The notes under the pieces are model-generated. The model was not told where the DNA came from, did not search any database, and was given only the letters and a program-made list of their open reading frames with translations. This document shows positions 57,490-64,000 of a stretch of DNA of 64,000 nucleotides, one piece after another (positions within the stretch are counted from its first letter, which is position 1; every line of letters starts with the position of its first letter). This DNA comes from Gamsiella multidivaricata. Lineage: Eukaryota > Mortierellomycota > Mortierellomycetes > Mortierellales > Mortierellaceae. The stretch is from the NCBI RefSeq assembly GCF_025024155.1, contig NW_026251714.1, positions 434,001 to 498,000 on the forward strand. Reading direction: 5' to 3'. The translations under genes were made by a program, and so were the position numbers.

Positions 57490-59817
57490 AGAAGCCTTTA
57501 AACGATAACGAAAGAAAGTAAAAAAAAAAAAAGTCTTGGTTTATTTGCTTGCAACATATTATATCGTACTATGGACGTCGAGGGAGGCTGCACTTTTTTG
57601 ACACCGCTCAACACAATGTGTCATGTGCATCGCTGGCCCTTATCCGCCGTTGTTGCTTATCCTGAGCGGGCGATCTGACTACAAGAGCAGGGAGTTCTCT
57701 GAATCTAATGCCTGTAGTTGATAAGGCCTAACCAGCCAGCACATATCTCTGCAAAATACTATGGCTTCTCATCTCGCTCCTTTAGCCCATTCCTTTTCCA
57801 TGTCTCACAATTCTTTACCACAATCATTCCTCCTCCTTAATCAAACCCTCTCAGCCTCAGTTCAGATAAGTCAGTATTCATTGCTCTCCGGCTGAATTAG
57901 CAGAGGAAGGCTGCGGCGCGCTACACTTGACTTTGCAAACATGGTCACGCAAAGGCCGGGTGTACTTCCGTTGAGAAAACCGCATGATCGACTCAGGTCT
58001 TGCGACAGGCGAGTCTTCGGGACCCTCTCTGCGCTGAGTCTTGCCACGGGTGCATTTTATCTGGCCTTGACATCATCTTTAGCGGTTTTAATGCTTCTGG
58101 TGAAAGTCATTGTTACCTACCTTAAGCCCAATTGACCGTGAGTAAGAGGTAGACTGACAAAGAGCTGAACAAGATACGTTTCTCTTGACTTCAATCAGCC
58201 TCTGGTGAAAATGCCCTTGTTTTTTGTTTAATTGCATTGATACCTCCTTATACAAAGAACTGAGCGCTCAATCCAGAGGCTTCCAGATACTAACGACAGG
58301 ATCGCAGTCGAGATTCTACATCTGCCTCATTATGCAGTTCTTCTGCCGCCTATTGTACCATGCTCTTGCAACTTGATTTTCGAAATGCCCTATAGGCTTA
58401 ATAAGATGTTGGCTACCTCTTTTTTTTTTCTGCTATCACGGCTGGTTCAAACTAACTCGCTTGAACTTCTTTTGTTTTATCGAGCGATGTAGTTTCGTCT
58501 ACTCTTTTTCCATCAATCCAAGAGAGACAGCAGCCAACACTTGAATTATAACGTTATAACACCAAATAATTAGCTCCTCAGATCGAATCACCTCGTTAAC
58601 TCTTCTAGTCTAACTCTTCCCCACGATGAACACACAGAATGAACGAGAAATAAAAAAAGACATGTGTGCGCTGTGTATAATTTTCTCGTGTCGCGTAATG
58701 GTATGGCACAATGGACGGAATAGGTGCATGATATTCATACGGTATCAAGCGCATGCTTTACGTACAGCTGTGGGCTGTGCAAGTAGGGAGCACGTGCAGT
58801 TATGGAATAATCAATAAATACCAGAATTAAATGGTTCCTGGTTCTGTTTCTTCCCAATACTTCTGCACAACACTTACACTGTATGACTCCTTAAGTCGCT
58901 CCACGCACCCATTGTCCCACTGCACTGTACCCCAAGTTGGGGAGTGTTCCTGTGAGTCCGCCTCGCGTGGCCTGGAGGTCCCTCGAACAGGTAGCGGTCA
59001 TGGTCTTATAACGAACGAGCGCGGAGGACCAAGAACAGCATCTCTTGATGTCGTCGTTTAGGCACTGGAGTCAAGACTGAGTCCCTTAGACCTTGTTGAT
59101 CCCTAACCCGAGTGTGTCGTCACCTTTCCCATTCTCGTAAATAGTACCTACTGTCTTTCTTTTCCTTCTGCTAAGGACCAAGCGCATCTTCGAGATCCCG
59201 TCCCCAAAGGACCTCATTGTAAGTGTTTGCGTCTAGAACCTTTATTTGTTTCTATTGTAGTCCCGCAACTTATCTCAAGGTCTTTTGTTTCTCGATTTCT
59301 TTCTGTAGTCCTTTGTTATACGGGTTGTGGTCTCTCGACGGAGACCCCTTCCCTTGTCGTCGCTCATTTATTCGCGACATACATTTACAGTAAGACAGTT
59401 ATTATTTTGAGACTTCGTTGACCAGTAGAGACCTTTATTGAGCAACGTATTTACAGCCAGTGCTTTTGCCTGATATAGAGCCACAACACCACACCGGCTC
59501 CACCAAGAACTATGCCAACGAGCTATTGCTTATGCACATTAGTCTCCATTACTCCTGGACCCCTCAAACGAAGCGCGCCGTATTGTCAAGTACGTTGGTG
59601 AACCCCACCGGGAAGGAAGGCCGATTTATTCCAACAGACCTGTACCAGGAACACAACAAACCTGTACCAGGAACACAACAAACCTAAAGACCAAGGAAAT
59701 TCATGGCCTGAGGGGACGTGGCGCAAACTGGGGGGCAATGGGAAGAGCAGTCTCAACCAACATCAGGACTTTCGATCGGCGTGGGGGTGGCAGATACCAT
59801 TGACATTGACGCTGCTG
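57490..59817. other. Gene-poor region, 2.3 kb
   Basis: No supported gene. A 64-codon frame at 57941-58135 has a hydrophobic centre but no other support. Bases about 58840-59220 have a more GC-rich, possibly once-coding texture on the minus strand ('VQWDNGCVERLKE'-like), not assignable. Confidence 0.4.
59638..59681 (+). repeat. Exact 22-bp tandem duplication
   Basis: ACCTGTACCAGGAACACAAC plus AA occurs twice in direct succession (59638-59659, 59660-59681). Confidence 0.9.
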
Positions 59818-60499
59818 CATACTTGAAATATATAGTGGTTCTTGAAGTCAGTGAGAAAGAGATGTGTCTCCAAACACACATCTACACGATATTTATTAAT
59901 CAGCTCTAGATTAAGTTTCAGAGGTGATGGATTTATATAGGCACGTGATGCATGAACCAGAAGCACACCTTGTTCTACCAAAGTAGTAATGAGGTCTTTA
60001 TATTTCTATTAATCATCGTCTATATAGACTACTTTACTGCAACCATCAATCAGTATAAAACCGGAGTGCTTTCTCACCTCCTAAATAAATAGTTCTTTTC
60101 ATATATAAAATCGTCCCTATTACAGACCCTTCCCAAAAGATACTCACTTCTATGTTCCTATGGCTGCTTCCCCTCTTTATTGGGTTAGCATCTTCTCTCT
60201 TGTCCTCTTTGCCCTCTATTTCCTTGATTGTCTCTCCTTTGCCAGCCTTGACGCGCGCGCAGGCCGCTCGCCGGCCTCAACCTCCCAAGCCCGATGCCTC
60301 TGTTACCTCCAAAATATCGATCACTACGCCCCTCAAGTCCCGAAATTACAACACGACCGAGTCCAGTGTACTTTATTACTATATAAATCCATCGCCTCTA
60401 AAACTTAATCTAGAGTTGATTAATAGATATCGTATAGATGTGTGTTGGAAGACACATCTCTTTCTCACTTCAAGAAACACAATATATTTCAGATGCAAT
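59818..60499. repeat. Inverted pair of about 120-bp repeats
   Basis: The minus strand of 59818-59940 and the plus strand of about 60379-60499 are clearly the same sequence at roughly 85-90% identity by eye (CTATATAAATCCATC(A/G)CCTCT start, ACACATCTCTTTCTCAC centre, TATATTTCA end). Each copy has a small internal palindrome (AGATGTGT...ACACATCT). The 440 bp between them codes nothing recognisable. They may be diverged terminal repeats of a small element or two inverted insertions. Confidence 0.7.
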
Positions 60500-60503
60500 A
60501 CTG

Positions 60504-60748
60504 CAGATGATCAAGGAGGATGGTATTGTAATCAACCGCTCCCGAATATCGAGAAAGTGAAAGATCTGTTCGAGGATGGTATGGTGAAGTTGATGGAAAA
60601 GGGATATCTGGAGAGTTTTATCGAGCGCAACACTCGTCTCTGGCAAGAAACTGAGAGTGATGGAAGCGCACGTCCCATGTCGATGGACGATGAGATGAAC
60701 AGCGAGATGGATGGCATCGATGATTATGCTCAAATTACTGCAGAATAA
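60504..60748 (+). CDS. Possible C-terminal exon or fragment, unknown
   Basis: A coding-like stretch after the repeat reads 'NIEKVKDLFEDGMVKLMEKG', 'YLESFIERNTRLWQETESDG' and an acidic Met/Asp/Ser tail 'DDEMNSEMDGIDDY', then TAA. Its composition differs from the random frames around it. It is open upstream through the repeat to 60152, but that part shows no conserved pattern. No start is convincing and no family is recognised. It could be a tail of a transposon protein cut by the repeat insertion. Confidence 0.3.
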
Positions 60749-60782
60749 AAACGTATTTATTTTCTCATCTATGCGCTACTGA

Positions 60783-62905
<2,123 letters not shown>

Positions 62906-63315
62906 GGCTGACCGAAATAAAGAGGGTGTTTATAAAAGTTGAAGAGGTGACGGTACAGGCATGGGATGACGGACAACGGATGGATGAGAGTAAGAGACGG
63001 GTAAGCAAGGATCGGCGCAAGAGATGAGTTGATGAGGCAATGATAAGAGAGGAAGTGACGCGTGGAGACAGCATGCTCAGGCAAGAGATGAGTGATGCAT
63101 GGAGACAGCATGCTCAGGCGCGCGTAGCGTTCAGGCGCATTTTTTTTATTTTTTACTTGCGCGTGTCCAACCTCACCCAACTGCACAAAGACTCGTTCTG
63201 CAGCCAATTTTCGACGCGATTTTTTGTCTCAAGGGAAAATGCCGCTTTACAGGAGAGGATCGAGTTTGGTCCCAGCCTGGATCCGTAACAAGACAGAAAA
63301 ATGTCAACATCATCA
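62906..63315. other. Spacer between the helicase relic and the GNAT gene
   Basis: Contains a direct repeat, 'GGAGACAGCATGCTCAGGC', at about 63064-63082 and 63101-63119. No gene seen. Confidence 0.5.
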
Positions 63316-63831
63316 CTAAGGAATCCAGATTAACTCCTGCTTCCCTGGATCCTCGCTCGCTTCAAATCCAAGGCCCGAAAAGAAATGCTCAGGCGAGTCC
63401 TCCGGATGAACGGTTGCGAACGGTTTCGTGAGAACTCTGATCCCCTTGAACCCTTTTCGATCCCGCATTTCCTGTTGGAGTAACAATATGGCCTTGGTCC
63501 CGAAGCCGAGCCCTTGACATGACTTCGCTATCATGAAGCTGAGCAGTAGAAACATAGAATGGTTGCTGTCGCCCACGGACTGGTCCTGGCCCTGGTCCTT
63601 GGGCTCCTGTTGGAGTCGAATGTATCCAATAGGGGTGCCATCGGCCAAGATGGCGCGGACGATCGATTGGGGGATATGGAATTGATGCTCGCAGAGGGAT
63701 TCTAGGTTTGACGGGGCTAGGCCAAGTTGGTCCTGGTTGACGACGAGACGGGTGACGGCAGCCCAGTTATCGAGGGTGATGTCCTGAAGGGTGATGGAGG
63801 ATTGTCGAGAAGGAAGCTTCAATCGGTCCAT
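63316..63831 (-). CDS. GNAT-family N-acetyltransferase
   Basis: 171 aa from ATG 63831 (an in-frame ATG at 63969 would give 217 aa, but its extra 46 residues look unlike the family). It has the spermidine/spermine or BltD/PaiA-like opening 'ITLDNWAAVTRLVVNQDQ', a core strand 'PIGYIRLQ', the acetyl-CoA motif A 'FMIAKSCQGLGFGTKAILLL' (Q-x-x-G-x-G), and motif B 'FFSGLGFEASEDPGKQELIW'. A Gln/Asp-rich loop separates strands 3 and 4. Substrate not shown by sequence; polyamine acetylation is possible. Confidence 0.8.
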   Translation of the reverse strand: MDRLKLPSRQSSITLQDITLDNWAAVTRLVVNQDQLGLAPSNLESLCEHQFHIPQSIVRAILADGTPIGYIRLQQEPKDQGQDQSVGDSNHSMFLLLSFMIAKSCQGLGFGTKAILLLQQEMRDRKGFKGIRVLTKPFATVHPEDSPEHFFSGLGFEASEDPGKQELIWIP

Positions 63832-64000
63832 GGGATGATCTTTGAAGGGATGAACAGCATGCAGCCTCAAGAATTGGGGGAGGAAAGGGGCTGTGGCAAA
63901 GCCCAAAAAAGCAAAAGTGTGCTGTCTTCTTTTGACCTCTTTGTCTCCAACTCCCATACGGCCGACCAATTCATCTTTCCTTCAACAACCCCTACGGAAG
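63832..64000. other. Upstream of the GNAT gene to the window end
   Basis: It remains open on the minus strand to 63969, so an upstream start or exon is possible. Nothing else seen. Confidence 0.4.

Noticed and set aside
57941..58135. 64-codon frame with a hydrophobic centre
   Set aside because: No homology-like motif, no leader signal and a poor codon pattern compared with neighbouring genes.
58840..59220. Possible integrase or transposase remnant on the minus strand
   Set aside because: Only short suggestive words could be read; no ordered catalytic motifs.

Overview
The window is nuclear DNA from a filamentous fungus. Genes have short GT-AG introns, mitochondrial presequences sit on nuclear genes, 5' leaders are pyrimidine-rich, and homopolymer A/T tracts of up to about 30 bases occur in introns and spacers. 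Gene content (Ypk-type kinase, bestrophin-like channel, anoctamin, NACHT-WD40 protein, Crypton recombinase, RecQ-like repeat helicase) suggests an early-diverging lineage, most likely Mucoromycota and perhaps Mortierellomycotina. That placement is inference. Introns were placed by hand from splice signals, reading phase and family motifs; no transcript evidence was available.

Layout. 1-1.6 kb: 3' part of a Ypk/SGK-type AGC kinase gene. 3.6-9.4 kb: a very large NACHT-WD40 gene broken by two in-frame stops and an exact 8-bp tandem duplication. 9.8-13.6 kb: transposon debris (an HTH fragment and two RNase H/3'-end fragments of one non-LTR retrotransposon family). 13.7 kb: tRNA-Leu(CAA). 14.1-18.1 kb: a MIC26/MIC27-like protein with a giant coiled-coil tail. 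19.0 kb: a single-pass surface protein. 20.5-22.5 kb: a bestrophin-like channel. 23.8-26.5 kb: decayed coding DNA. 27.1 kb: a 58-residue serine palmitoyltransferase small subunit. 28.3 kb: a 2OG-Fe(II) oxygenase-like protein.

30.3-44.7 kb is the highlight: a branched-chain amino acid (BCAA) gene cluster. It holds a single-ORF fusion of 3-isopropylmalate dehydrogenase with a complete isopropylmalate isomerase-like enzyme (large plus small domains), then ILV6, 3-hydroxyisobutyryl-CoA hydrolase, ILV5 and, divergently, ILV2. Together these cover acetolactate synthesis, its reduction/isomerisation, two leucine-branch steps and one valine-degradation step. The content resembles bacterial ilvBNC-leuBCD operons, but the genes are intron-bearing and several carry mitochondrial presequences.

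After the cluster come a Tc1/mariner-type MITE with perfect 79-bp arms (44.8 kb), a Crypton-like tyrosine recombinase gene (45.5-48.9 kb), a DUF4203-type membrane protein, a class-V aminotransferase, an anoctamin, a 2-kb region without recognisable genes, an inverted repeat pair, a decayed RecQ-like helicase with a Gln-rich tail, and a GNAT acetyltransferase at the edge. The accessory genes repeatedly carry premature stops best explained by C:G to T:A transitions, several at Gln codons, while the housekeeping genes are intact.
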